From Verrucomicrobiota bacterium (GTDB lineage Bacteria; Verrucomicrobiota; Verrucomicrobiia; Chthoniobacterales; UBA10450): a DNA stretch of 11,888 bases. The DNA is taken from the NCBI GenBank assembly GCA_003219925.1, contig QHQU01000062.1:1-11888 (forward strand). The letters run 5' to 3'. The translations under genes and the position numbers were made by a program. The notes beneath the pieces were generated by a model. The model was not told the DNA's origin and ran no database searches. It was given only the letters and a program-made list of their open reading frames with translations. Shown piece after piece: positions 1 through 7,727 of the stretch; the stretch's first letter is position 1, and every line of letters begins with the position of its first letter.

Positions 1-1
1 C

Positions 2-253
2 ATTTCGTTTTACTATTTCACCACGGGTGGCTATATGACCTCTGGCACACTTGAGCCGACAGGTGAAAAATTCATCACGCACGAGGATGTGAAAGGCGAC
101 GCGGACGGCGTGACTGAAGTACGCTCAACCAGCGAGATTCTCCCGGACGGCAAGTTTCATGTCAAAGCCGAGTATCTGAAAAACGGAGAGTGGACTCCGG
201 GCCATGAGGTTACCTACCAGGAAGCACCCGGGAGCAAAGTCGTTTTCAAATAA
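2..253 (+). CDS. 3' end of a small conserved protein, DUF1579-like (partial)
   Basis: The frame is open from the left edge of the window, so this is the C-terminal 83 residues of a longer gene. An ATG at 35 is in frame, but upstream codons read ISFYYFTTGGY and fit the same fold, so I do not take it as the start. The sequence alternates short beta strands with turns (TSGTLEPTGEKFITHEDVKG, then KFHVKAEYLKNGEW, then GHEVTYQEA). This resembles the C-terminal half of DUF1579-type beta-barrel proteins, in which a molecule is 'weighed' by a hydrophobic barrel; their function is unknown. No catalytic residues can be named. It ends at TAA, 135 nt before the PadR gene, and that gap carries its own promoter, so it is probably not part of the permease cassette. 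The family assignment is tentative and rests on pattern only. Confidence 0.6.
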   Translation: MSFYYFTTGGYMTSGTLEPTGEKFITHEDVKGDADGVTEVRSTSEILPDGKFHVKAEYLKNGEWTPGHEVTYQEAPGSKVVFK

Positions 254-336
254 GGGGGTAGAACGCCCAAATCCCGAAATTCAAGGCGGACCCAGGTTTG
301 AAAATGAAGATTTAAAGAAATTCCACATTGCTCTCC

Positions 337-366
337 TTGACAGCTTAGGAAAGGGCGTGCTAACCT
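337..366 (+). promoter_or_regulatory. Promoter of the PadR-permease cassette
   Basis: A perfect -35 box TTGACA lies at 337-342. An extended -10 follows: TG at 358-359, one base, then TAACCT at 361-366, with an 18-nt spacer. Transcription would start near 373, giving a leader of about 16 nt before the PadR ATG at 389. The -10 hexamer itself is only a partial match (TA...T), and the extended TG compensates. CTTAGG occurs inside the spacer (344-349) and again at 376-381. Confidence 0.6.
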
Positions 367-381
367 CCTAATCGTCTTAGG
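344..381 (+). promoter_or_regulatory. Candidate PadR operator / leader dyad
   Basis: CTTAGG at 344-349 is repeated exactly at 376-381, 32 nt apart (about three helical turns). Between them CCTAA (367-371) forms a perfect inverted repeat with the second TTAGG (377-381). PadR proteins are commonly autoregulatory and bind dyads over their own promoter, so this is a reasonable operator candidate. In RNA the CCTAA arm would also pair with part of the ribosome site. The dyad is visible; its role is inferred. Confidence 0.35.
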
Positions 382-383
382 GG
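379..383 (+). promoter_or_regulatory. Ribosome binding site of the PadR gene
   Basis: AGGGG sits 5 nt before the ATG at 389. This fixes the start and is one of the few clear Shine-Dalgarno sites in the window. Confidence 0.7.
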
Positions 384-388
384 ATACC

Positions 389-730
389 ATGGGTAACGAA
401 GCCGAACTTCTTCCTGGCACACTCGATCTTCTTATTCTAAAGGCGGTTTCGCTCGGGCCGCTTCATGGCTACGGCGTTCTCCTGCGGATCGAGCAAATCT
501 CCGGGCGCGCATTACTGATCGAGCAGGGAGCGCTCTATCCGGCTTTGTTCCGTCTGGTGCGCCAAGGCCTCCTAAAGGCGAGCTGGGGGAAGTCGGATAA
601 TAATCGGCGCGCGAAATTTTACGAACTCACATCCAAAGGGCGCAAACGTCTGCGCGAGGAAACGGATGGATGGAACCGTCTGGTTGCGGCTATCGCCTCT
701 GCACTGGCGGCACGACCACAGGAAATATGA
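389..730 (+). CDS. PadR-family transcriptional regulator
   Basis: A 113-residue winged-helix regulator, the usual length for the short PadR subfamily (PadR-s1). The N-terminal motif LLPGTLDLLILKAVSLGPLHGYG (residues 8-30) is the PadR signature. GALYPALFRLVRQGLLKA (about 47-64) is the recognition helix and start of the wing, and RRAKFYELTSKGRKRL (about 73-88) is the wing and the start of the C-terminal helix, which in this family dimerises. PadR proteins generally repress neighbouring transporter or stress genes and release DNA on binding a small ligand. This one directly precedes two ADOP permeases, the standard arrangement in Acidobacteriota and some Verrucomicrobiota. It ends 46 nt before the permease start and probably shares its transcript. 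The start at 389 is supported by AGGGG at 5 nt spacing. The ligand is unknown. Confidence 0.93.
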   Translation: MGNEAELLPGTLDLLILKAVSLGPLHGYGVLLRIEQISGRALLIEQGALYPALFRLVRQGLLKASWGKSDNNRRAKFYELTSKGRKRLREETDGWNRLVAAIASALAARPQEI

Positions 731-776
731 GTCCGAGCGGACTGGCGTTTATGACACGAGCGACGGACCTGAACAA

Positions 777-3452
777 ATGAACCTGGCGTATTTTAGATCA
801 TTAGCCGCGAGATTCTTTCGTCGCTCCCAGACGGAGAACGAATTGGAGGAGGAACTTCGGGCACACATCCAGCTTAGGGCGGATGATCTGGAACGTTCCG
901 GACTGGGTCGCAGGGACGCCGAGCGTCGTGCGCGGATCGAGTTCGGAGGCCAAGAGCGGTTCAAAGAAGAATGCCGCGAAGCGGTCGCCGGTAATTTTTT
1001 GGACATTTTGATGCAGGATTTGCGCTTCAGTTTCCGGACGCTCGCGAGACAACCGGTGTTCGCGGTTGTCGCGATTGTCACGCTCGCGATCGGGATCGGC
1101 ATGACCACGGCGATGTTGAGTATCGTACAGGATGTATTAATTCGTCCGCTGCCGTACGTAAATTCCGAGCGCCTCTACGCGATATATGCCCGTTCAGATT
1201 CGGCAGGACAGCCGCGAATCGCCGCCTCGGGCCCGGATTACCTCGATTACCGCGAGCAAAACAAATCCTTCGTTCGCATCGCCGAATACCTGCCGCGTTT
1301 TACCTTCACCTGGACCGGCGAAGGCGAGCCGAAGCTGGTCAATTGCACCGCGGGATCGGAAGATTTTTTCGCCACGATGGGCATTCGGCCTTATCTCGGC
1401 CGGCTGTACGAGCCGCGTGAGTACAGTTACTTCAAAAATGACACGATGGTGGTGTCATACCGGTTCTGGAAGACGCGGCTTGGCGGGGATCCTCACGTCA
1501 TCGGTCGCGAAATTCGACTGCAAGACGAGAGTGTCACGATCATCGGCGTCTTACCACCGATGTCGGATTTATTTCCGGACACTGACGTGTGGCCCAAGCT
1601 TACGACGCGGCCGAGTTGGCCTTTCATGCAGTGGCGCGCCAATAAGTTCCTGCGTGTTGTCGGCGAACTGCGTCCTGGAGTTACTCCAACGATGGCGGAA
1701 GAGGATCTTACTGCGATACTGCGTCGCGCGCCGGACGAGCCACGCGATGTGCGCGTCCAACTAATCCCGCTCAAGGAAGATCTGGTCGGTGATCTACGCC
1801 GGCCATTGCTGGCAACGCTCGGAGGGGTGGCGCTGATCCTGGTTGTAGCCAGCATCAACGTTGCGGCGCTGCTTCTCGCTCGCGCGGTAAAACGGCAGCC
1901 CGAAATGGCTTTGCGCCTAAGTCTCGGTGCCGGAAGGGGGCGGATCGCGAGGCAACTGATCACTGAAGCCACACTCCTCAGCAGCGCTGGCTGCGGTCTC
2001 GGGCTGCTGCTGGCTTGGAGCGCGCTTCGTCTCCTGCCTCAATTGTCGAGCCTGTCGTTGCCGCGTCTGAACGAAGTGCACCTGAATATGCCGGCGTTGA
2101 CGGCAACAATCGTTATTGCGAGCGCCACGACGTTGTTGTTTGGATGGCTGCCCGCAATAGGCTTCTCGCGTTTGCGATTATCATCGGCGTTGCGGTCTCG
2201 CGGTAGCGAAACAGGCGAGCGACGCAAGCTATCGCTGCCGGCGCTCGTTGTCGCTGAAATCGCATGTTCGGTGGTGCTTACTGTTAGCGTTGGCCTGCTC
2301 GTCCACAGCTTCTGGCGCGTGATGCACGTAGATCCAGGGTTCCAAGCACATTCCCTGTTTCGCGTCTACCTTCGGAGTGAGTCACCGCCAAACGATCCCG
2401 AAGGCCTTCGGGCTTATAACGAGAAAGCTCTGCCGTTCTGGCAAAATTTGATAACAGAAACTGTCTCGCTGCCGGGCGTTCGGTCAGCGGCGATTTCCGA
2501 TTGGAAGCCGGGCAGAGATTCAGCTACTGCGACATTACTCGTAGAAGGTTTGCCGTACGACGAAGCTCATCTGCCCACGGTCGAGGGGTCATGGGTCAGC
2601 GCCAATTTCTTTCACACGGTAGGCGCTCAGTTAATCACTGGAAGGTTGTTCACTGATCACGACAAGAGCGATGCGCCGGCGGTGGCGATCATCAACACGC
2701 AAGCCGCCCGCCAGTTCTGGCCGGGGCAGAATCCCATCGGCAAACGCATCGGCGTTAACTACACCGGTCCCGGCAGACGAACCAGCGGCGCTACGCCCCG
2801 ATTGCGCGAAATTGTTGGTATCGTCGGCACGATCAAACACGGGCCGCTCGATGCGCCAACTGCACCGGCTGTTTACATGCCTTATTTGCAGGACGAGACC
2901 AGTCACGTCATGTCGGCGATGAATTTGCTCGTGCGTACAGAAGACAGCGCGATGGGCCTGGCTGACAATGTGCGTAATCGAATCCACGCGCTCCGACCAG
3001 ACCAGCCGGTGCAGGAAATCCAAAGCGTCCAGGAATTGGAAGCGCAATCCGTCGCGCCCCGGCGTTACACACTGCTGCTTTTTGGCACGTTCGCGATCAC
3101 GGACCTCGTGCTCGCGGCGGTAGGAGTTTACGGCGTGATCTCCTACGTCACCGCGCAACGCACACGCGAGTTCGGAGTCCGTATTGCCCTCGGCGCGACG
3201 CGTGGCCGAGTGATTTCGGAGGTGTTGCGCGGCGGCGTGCGCTTAACTGCCATCGGTTCGCTCATCGGCCTTGTTGGCGCTTTCGTTATGACGCGGTCCG
3301 TCTCGGCATTGTTATTCGAGATAAGTCCGCTCGACCCTGTCAGCTACTTTGCCGCGGTCGCGCTGCTCGGTCTCCTATCGGTTTGCGCGTGTCTCGTTCC
3401 AGCCTGGCGAGCTTCTCGCGTGGATCCGATCATTGCGATGCAAAGCGAATGA
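777..3452 (+). CDS. ADOP-type ABC transporter permease (MacB/FtsX-like), first copy
   Basis: An 891-residue inner-membrane protein of the ADOP (acidobacterial duplicated orphan permease) type. Residues 1-84 form the permease prefix domain (FRRSQTENELEEEL... RARIEFGGQERFKEECREA). A first transmembrane helix follows at about 94-117, then a MacB-like periplasmic region to about 335. The first FtsX core is at about 345-465, with EMALRLSLGAGRGRIARQL as its cytoplasmic coupling helix. A second helix/periplasmic unit (about 488-735) and a second FtsX core (about 765-885, REFGVRIALGATRGRVISEVL) complete the duplication. It ends with PAWRASRVDPIIAMQSE. I chose ATG 777 because residues from there align without gaps to the start of the next gene; the frame stays open upstream to 666 but would overlap PadR with unrelated sequence. 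No ATP-binding domain or ATPase gene is present. Substrate unknown. Confidence 0.92.
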   Translation: MNLAYFRSLAARFFRRSQTENELEEELRAHIQLRADDLERSGLGRRDAERRARIEFGGQERFKEECREAVAGNFLDILMQDLRFSFRTLARQPVFAVVAIVTLAIGIGMTTAMLSIVQDVLIRPLPYVNSERLYAIYARSDSAGQPRIAASGPDYLDYREQNKSFVRIAEYLPRFTFTWTGEGEPKLVNCTAGSEDFFATMGIRPYLGRLYEPREYSYFKNDTMVVSYRFWKTRLGGDPHVIGREIRLQDESVTIIGVLPPMSDLFPDTDVWPKLTTRPSWPFMQWRANKFLRVVGELRPGVTPTMAEEDLTAILRRAPDEPRDVRVQLIPLKEDLVGDLRRPLLATLGGVALILVVASINVAALLLARAVKRQPEMALRLSLGAGRGRIARQLITEATLLSSAGCGLGLLLAWSALRLLPQLSSLSLPRLNEVHLNMPALTATIVIASATTLLFGWLPAIGFSRLRLSSALRSRGSETGERRKLSLPALVVAEIACSVVLTVSVGLLVHSFWRVMHVDPGFQAHSLFRVYLRSESPPNDPEGLRAYNEKALPFWQNLITETVSLPGVRSAAISDWKPGRDSATATLLVEGLPYDEAHLPTVEGSWVSANFFHTVGAQLITGRLFTDHDKSDAPAVAIINTQAARQFWPGQNPIGKRIGVNYTGPGRRTSGATPRLREIVGIVGTIKHGPLDAPTAPAVYMPYLQDETSHVMSAMNLLVRTEDSAMGLADNVRNRIHALRPDQPVQEIQSVQELEAQSVAPRRYTLLLFGTFAITDLVLAAVGVYGVISYVTAQRTREFGVRIALGATRGRVISEVLRGGVRLTAIGSLIGLVGAFVMTRSVSALLFEISPLDPVSYFAAVALLGLLSVCACLVPAWRASRVDPIIAMQSE

Positions 3453-3458
3453 ACGGTT

Positions 3459-3463
3459 AGGAG
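3459..3463 (+). promoter_or_regulatory. Ribosome binding site of the second permease
   Basis: AGGAG lies 6 nt before the ATG at 3470, in the 17-nt gap after the first permease's stop codon. It supports this start and independent re-initiation on a shared transcript. Confidence 0.7.
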
Positions 3464-3469
3464 CGAAAA

Positions 3470-6181
3470 ATGATCATCACGTATCTGAGATCTTTGTTCG
3501 CGCGTTTCGTTCGCCGCGCTGAGACTGAACGTGAGCTGGAGCAGGAGCTGGCATCGCACATCGCCATGCGCGCAGATCATCTTGAGCGGGTCGGGTTAAC
3601 ACGCGTTGAAGCAGAACGCCGCGCACGGATCGAGTTCGGAGGCCATGAGCGGTTCAAGGAAGAATGCCGCGAAGCGATCGCCGGCAATTTCATCGACATT
3701 CTGATACAGGATGTACGTTTCGGTCTGCGGATGTTCCGCAAATCTTCCGGGGTTACTGTCATTGGCATTTTGACAATGGCACTGGGCATTGGTGCGACGA
3801 CCGCAATTTTCAGCGTGGTGGACGCGACGTTGTTGGAGCCGTTGCCCTACCCCCAATCGGAGCAGCTGGTAAGCATTCAAGATGATTTTCTCGGGATGGG
3901 TGCGCACGACGTTGGAATTTCCGAACCGGAATGGCAGGACCTTCAGCGTTCTGGAATTTTCGAATACGTTTCCCCCACTTGGTTCGATGAAAATAACCTG
4001 ACCGGCTCATCTCAGCCTACGCGGGTGCGATTGCTTATTGTCGCGCCGAATTATTTTGCGCTGCTGGGTGCGCAACCGCAATTGGGACGAGCTTTCGATC
4101 CGCAGGATCACTCACCCGGGTTCATTCCTGAAGTTGTTATTAGTGACGGTTTGTGGAAGCGCGCGTTCGGGAACGATCCGAATATTCTGAGCAAGAGTGT
4201 GCGAATGGACACCGACTTGTATCGGATCGTCGGCGTGATGCCGGCGGGTTTCGACGCGCCGGGACGAACGGCCGAAGAAAGGAATATTGAAGTCTGGGCG
4301 GCAACCAGTTTCTATGGCGCGCCTTTGTCTGATCACCCGGCACGGAATCGGCGAAATCTTCCGACTGCAATCGCCCGGCTCAAACCTGGAGTGACGATTG
4401 CGGCCGCGCAGAGTCGACTGGATGCGTTGGTCGCGTCCTTGCAGAAGCAATTCGCTGCGGATTATCCGGCGCAAAACTCGTGGACAGTTCGATTGATGCC
4501 GCTGAAAGAGAGAGTGGTTGGCAACGTTCGCCAGTCGCTGGTTCTGCTGCTCGGCGCGGTCGGATTGGTTCTCTTAATTGCTTGCGTCAACGTTGCCAAT
4601 CTTTTACTTGCCCGTGCCAGCGTTCGAGGACGCGAAATGGCGATTCGACGCGCGCTCGGAGCGGCGCAAGGGCGATTGACGCGGCAATTGCTGACCGAAA
4701 GCCTGCTGCTTTCTTTATTCGGCGGAACCGCCGGCGTGGCGATCTTGTTTTTACTGAAGGATTTTCTGTTGCGACTGGTACCCGAGAATTTGCCGCACCT
4801 GAATGAAATATCGATCAGCTGGAGCATTTTACTTTTTGCTCTCGTCGCTTCCGTCGTTTCCGGCGTGCTCTTCGGCCTGGCCCCGGCGTTGCAAGCCAGC
4901 CGATTGGACTTGAATCATGCACTTAAACAGGAAGGGCGTTCAACCGGCTCCCGCGGACGCGCGCGAACGCGGCGCGGACTGGTGATTACTGAATTCGCAC
5001 TGTCTTTGGTCCTGATGATCGCTGCTGGCCTTCTGCTGCGCAGTTTCTGGGATTTGCTGAATGTGCAGTTGGGATTCAGTCCGCAGAGTGTGATGAGCGT
5101 TCGCACAAGATTGCCCTCCCCAAACGATCCGAACACCGACAAATACGGGACGGCTTCGCAGGAAGCAACGTTCGTTCGCGAATTGATCCGCCGATGCAAA
5201 ATGTTGTCAGGTGTCGAAGAAGTAGCGATCGGAGACACGGCGTCTATTCCGTTAGATGAGAGTCTGCGCGATCTAAAGCTAATCTCCGAGGGCCAGTTCC
5301 TGTTGACGGTCGAGGGACACGATGTCCAGGGCGATCACTCCACCGTGGTCGAACGGTCAAGCGTTTCGCCAGACTATTTTCACCTGCTGGGAATCCCGTT
5401 AATGCGTGGCCGTTTGTTCAATGAATCAGATTACGACGACACTCCGCCAGTCGCCGTCATCAATCAGGCAATGGCGCAGACTTACTGGCCTAACGAGGAT
5501 GCGCTGGGCAAGCGGTTCAAGGCAGTCAAAGCAGGGTCTCCGTGGATTACGGTTATCGGAGTGATCGCGAACGCGAGGACACAATCGCTCGCGCAAGCGG
5601 AAGTGCCGCAGGCCTATTTGGACTTATATCAGACCGGGGCAAAGCGCCTGGCGATCCTTCTCCGCGGACGTTTTCATACTGCTGCGATTGCGGATGAAGT
5701 CCGCCAGCAGGTGCAAGCGCTTGATCCGACGCTTCCCGTTTACGGCGCGCAGACGCTCGACGAAACGGTTTCCGCTTCTCTCTCTCAAAGACGATTCTCA
5801 ATGGAACTGGTCGGTCTCTTCGCATTGACAGCACTGCTTCTCGCGGGATTGGGGATTTATGGAGTGATTTCGTACGTGGTAAGCGAACGGACGCACGAAA
5901 TCGGGATCCGTCTCGCGCTTGGTGCGCAACGGCGGAATATTCTGCACATTGTTTTGCGTCATGGACTGGGCCTCGCGATTGCGGGTGCTGCAGTTGGACT
6001 TATTTGTGCGCTGATCGTTTCGCAGTTAATGGCCAGCTTGCTTTATGGAGTTCGGCCCACAGATCCGTTGACCTTTGCCGGTGTCGCCCTCCTTTTCATC
6101 GGCGTGGCTTGGGTCGCCTGTTATGTTCCGGCCCGCCGGGCAATGAAAGTGGATCCGATGGTTGCCCTCCGCTACGAGTAG
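3470..6181 (+). CDS. ADOP-type ABC transporter permease (MacB/FtsX-like), second copy
   Basis: A 903-residue paralogue of the preceding permease, 17 nt downstream and surely co-transcribed. It has the same order: prefix domain (residues 1-84, RARIEFGGHERFKEECREAI), transmembrane helix about 94-120, MacB-like periplasmic region, first FtsX core about 352-475 (GREMAIRRALGAAQGRLTRQL), helix and second periplasmic unit about 502-755, and second FtsX core about 778-895 (THEIGIRLALGAQRRNILHIVL). It ends with the classic PARRAMKVDPMVALRYE tail. The family is named for its internal duplication and for lacking an adjacent ATPase; its function is not established. The prefix domains of the two copies align over 84 residues without gaps at about 71% identity by my count, clearly higher than elsewhere. 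The two may form a heterodimer, which is inferred from tandem placement only. Confidence 0.94.
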   Translation: MIITYLRSLFARFVRRAETERELEQELASHIAMRADHLERVGLTRVEAERRARIEFGGHERFKEECREAIAGNFIDILIQDVRFGLRMFRKSSGVTVIGILTMALGIGATTAIFSVVDATLLEPLPYPQSEQLVSIQDDFLGMGAHDVGISEPEWQDLQRSGIFEYVSPTWFDENNLTGSSQPTRVRLLIVAPNYFALLGAQPQLGRAFDPQDHSPGFIPEVVISDGLWKRAFGNDPNILSKSVRMDTDLYRIVGVMPAGFDAPGRTAEERNIEVWAATSFYGAPLSDHPARNRRNLPTAIARLKPGVTIAAAQSRLDALVASLQKQFAADYPAQNSWTVRLMPLKERVVGNVRQSLVLLLGAVGLVLLIACVNVANLLLARASVRGREMAIRRALGAAQGRLTRQLLTESLLLSLFGGTAGVAILFLLKDFLLRLVPENLPHLNEISISWSILLFALVASVVSGVLFGLAPALQASRLDLNHALKQEGRSTGSRGRARTRRGLVITEFALSLVLMIAAGLLLRSFWDLLNVQLGFSPQSVMSVRTRLPSPNDPNTDKYGTASQEATFVRELIRRCKMLSGVEEVAIGDTASIPLDESLRDLKLISEGQFLLTVEGHDVQGDHSTVVERSSVSPDYFHLLGIPLMRGRLFNESDYDDTPPVAVINQAMAQTYWPNEDALGKRFKAVKAGSPWITVIGVIANARTQSLAQAEVPQAYLDLYQTGAKRLAILLRGRFHTAAIADEVRQQVQALDPTLPVYGAQTLDETVSASLSQRRFSMELVGLFALTALLLAGLGIYGVISYVVSERTHEIGIRLALGAQRRNILHIVLRHGLGLAIAGAAVGLICALIVSQLMASLLYGVRPTDPLTFAGVALLFIGVAWVACYVPARRAMKVDPMVALRYE

Positions 6182-6200
6182 CTCTCACGTGAACGAGAGC
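6181..6200 (+). terminator. Possible weak terminator hairpin after the permease cassette
   Basis: GCTCTC (6181-6186) and GAGAGC (6195-6200) form a perfect 6-bp stem with an 8-nt loop beginning at the last base of the stop codon. It is followed by TGTAAGTGTTAAGTTGTTTT, U-rich but without a proper U-tract. It sits between convergent genes, where a terminator is expected. Confidence 0.35.
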
Positions 6201-6231
6201 TGTAAGTGTTAAGTTGTTTTAAGGTTTAAAA
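6200..6231. repeat. Degenerate octamer repeat, TTAAG type
   Basis: In 8-nt register the sequence reads ctgtaagt, gttaagtt, gttttaag, gtttaaaa. Similar runs occur at 7377-7400 and 8412-8443, each just beyond a gene end. The last two units here match the consensus less well. Confidence 0.35.
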
Positions 6232-6272
6232 ATTCGTTTACAGATCAGTAAATCACCAATCACTCGACTTCG

Positions 6273-7319
6273 TTAGGCCAGCGACGCCATATCGATGACG
6301 AATCGATATTTCACATCGCTCTTTAGCATGCGTTCATAGGCTTCGTTGATTTTGTCGATTGTTATCATCTCGATATCGCAGGCGATTCCGCGTTCGGCGC
6401 AGAAGTCGAGCATCTCCTGAGTTTCTGCGATCCCACCAATCAAGGATCCGGCCAACTGCCGGCGCGGGAAAACCAAATGAAACACGTTTACAGGCACCGC
6501 CTCCGGTGGGATCCCGACGAGCACGAGCGCGCCATCGCGTTTGAGCAAGCCGAGATAAGCGCTCAAATCGTGAGCCGCCGAGACAGTGTCGATGATGAAA
6601 TCAAACCGCTTTTGTTGTGTCTCCATCGATGCTGCGTCCTTAGAGATCACGACGTCATCGGCGCCTAACCGTTTTGCATCGGCGACCTTTCCTGCCGAAG
6701 TAGTGAAGAGGGTGACATTGGCTCCAAAGGCGTTGGCAAATTTCAGGGCCATATGCCCAAGGCCGCCTAATCCAACCACTCCGACTTTCTGCCCCTGGCC
6801 TACTTTCCACTTCCGCAGCGGAGAATAAGTGGTGATGCCGGCACACAGGAGCGGGGCTGCAGCTGCCGGGTCCAGTCTATCCGGAACGCGCAGCACAAAA
6901 TCCTGATCGACCACGATACTTTTAGAATAACCGCCGTAGGTGACCCCGCCCGCGTGCTTGTCTTCGCTGTTGTAAGTTAACGTCGCCCCCTGGTCACAAA
7001 ACTGCTCGAGACCGGCGCGGCAGTTTGGGCAAACGCGATCGGAGTCAACCATGCACCCGACTGCGGCCAGATCGCCTTCCTTAAATTTCCGCACTTCGCG
7101 CCCGACTTTGACAACGCGTCCTACGATTTCATGACCCGGAACGCATGGGTAGATCGTCCGACCCCATTCGTTACGGACAATATGCAGATCGGAATGACAG
7201 ACCCCGCAGAAAAGAATCTCGATCTGCACATCGCGCGGCTGCGGATCGCGGCGGTCGAAGGAGAATGGTTTTAATGGCTCATGCGCGCCCTGAGCAGCGT
7301 AGCCTTTCGTCGGTACCAT
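6273..7319 (-). CDS. Zinc-dependent NAD(P)(H) alcohol dehydrogenase (CAD/YahK group)
   Basis: A 348-residue cytosolic medium-chain dehydrogenase/reductase that interconverts aldehydes and primary alcohols, normally with NADP(H) in this subgroup. The start is the ATG at 7319 (MVPTKGYAAQG), preceded by GAGAAAGGG; the frame extends to a TTG at 7355, but 348 residues is the normal family length. Catalytic zinc ligands are visible: Cys38 and Cys41-His-Ser-Asp44 in CGVCHSD, His63-Glu64 in PGHEIVG, and Cys159 in LLCAG. The Rossmann motif GLGGLG is at 183-188, and TTSAGK (206-211) after the second strand fits NADP preference. The structural zinc lobe reads VDSDRVCPNC...C, so ligands are Cys97, Cys100 and Cys108 with Asp94 where Cys is usual. 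It stands downstream of two small membrane-protein genes on the same strand but separated by structured gaps. Substrate cannot be read from sequence. Confidence 0.93.
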   Translation of the reverse strand: MVPTKGYAAQGAHEPLKPFSFDRRDPQPRDVQIEILFCGVCHSDLHIVRNEWGRTIYPCVPGHEIVGRVVKVGREVRKFKEGDLAAVGCMVDSDRVCPNCRAGLEQFCDQGATLTYNSEDKHAGGVTYGGYSKSIVVDQDFVLRVPDRLDPAAAAPLLCAGITTYSPLRKWKVGQGQKVGVVGLGGLGHMALKFANAFGANVTLFTTSAGKVADAKRLGADDVVISKDAASMETQQKRFDFIIDTVSAAHDLSAYLGLLKRDGALVLVGIPPEAVPVNVFHLVFPRRQLAGSLIGGIAETQEMLDFCAERGIACDIEMITIDKINEAYERMLKSDVKYRFVIDMASLA

Positions 7320-7354
7320 GATCCCTTTCTCTTCTCGAGAGCCAACGAAAGTCA

Positions 7355-7376
7355 ACCTCGGAGGCGGTGCCGAGGT
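7355..7376 (-). other. Hairpin between the small membrane protein and the dehydrogenase
   Basis: ACCTCGG (7355-7361) and CCGAGGT (7370-7376) form a perfect 7-bp stem with an 8-nt loop. On the minus strand it follows the 74-residue gene and precedes the dehydrogenase by about 35 nt. No U-tract follows, so it could be a weak terminator, a processing site or leader structure. Confidence 0.35.
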
Positions 7377-7400
7377 GCTAAGCTCTAAACTCTAAGTTTG
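7377..7400. repeat. Degenerate TTAAG/CTAAG short tandem repeat
   Basis: The sequence GCTAAG, CTCTAAA, CTCTAAG, TTTGAAG repeats with a 7-nt step. It resembles the runs at 6200-6231 and 8412-8443 and lies in the same kind of place, between gene ends. Confidence 0.3.
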
Positions 7401-7413
7401 AAGGCTTCGGGAT

Positions 7414-7638
7414 TCAGGCACCGTGTTGCGCAGGGGCAGATACGGTCGTCGACACATGCGCGATGCTCGAGGGCATCATCGCTGCCTCACGCCCAAATTG
7501 CAGGACCGCAAAGATGGTGCTGACGGCAAGAATAGTGTAGATGAGGGTTTCGAATCGGCTGCGTTGTTTTTCCTCCGAGCGTAGGAGAAGCGCATAAGTG
7601 GATTCAAATATTTCCGAATTAGTAGAGGTTGTTTTCAT
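7414..7638 (-). CDS. Small single-pass membrane protein, unknown function
   Basis: A 74-residue protein that I do not recognise as a named family. Residues 1-28 are polar with several charges (SEIFESTYALLLRSEEKQRSRFE). One hydrophobic segment follows, about 29-47 (TLIYTILAVSTIFAVLQFG), then a short tail rich in Ala, Ser, Met and Thr ending at TGA. Positive residues just before the helix and one after it make topology uncertain. The start is taken at ATG 7638; the frame continues to a TTG at 7683, but the added residues look unrelated. No good Shine-Dalgarno is visible, so the start is moderate confidence. It lies on the same strand as the YgaP-like gene upstream (130 nt) and the dehydrogenase downstream (94 nt). 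Confidence 0.6.
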   Translation of the reverse strand: MKTTSTNSEIFESTYALLLRSEEKQRSRFETLIYTILAVSTIFAVLQFGREAAMMPSSIAHVSTTVSAPAQHGA

Positions 7639-7727
7639 GGCTATTTGTCTGTGAGATGCCGCAACCCAGCCGTTCGGATTCAAGATTTTCGATAAATTTA
7701 CGGCCGGGCGCTGATCTCAGTAATCAG

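Noticed and set aside
666..776. Upstream extension of the first permease to ATG 666
   Set aside because: It overlaps the PadR C-terminus and adds sequence with no relation to the prefix domain; alignment with the second permease begins exactly at 777.
1186..1764. 192-codon plus-strand frame inside the first permease
   Set aside because: Arg/Ser-rich out-of-frame shadow of the well-supported permease frame.
2631..3158. 175-codon minus-strand frame opposite the first permease
   Set aside because: Antisense shadow; the sense frame shows full FtsX/MacB homology here.
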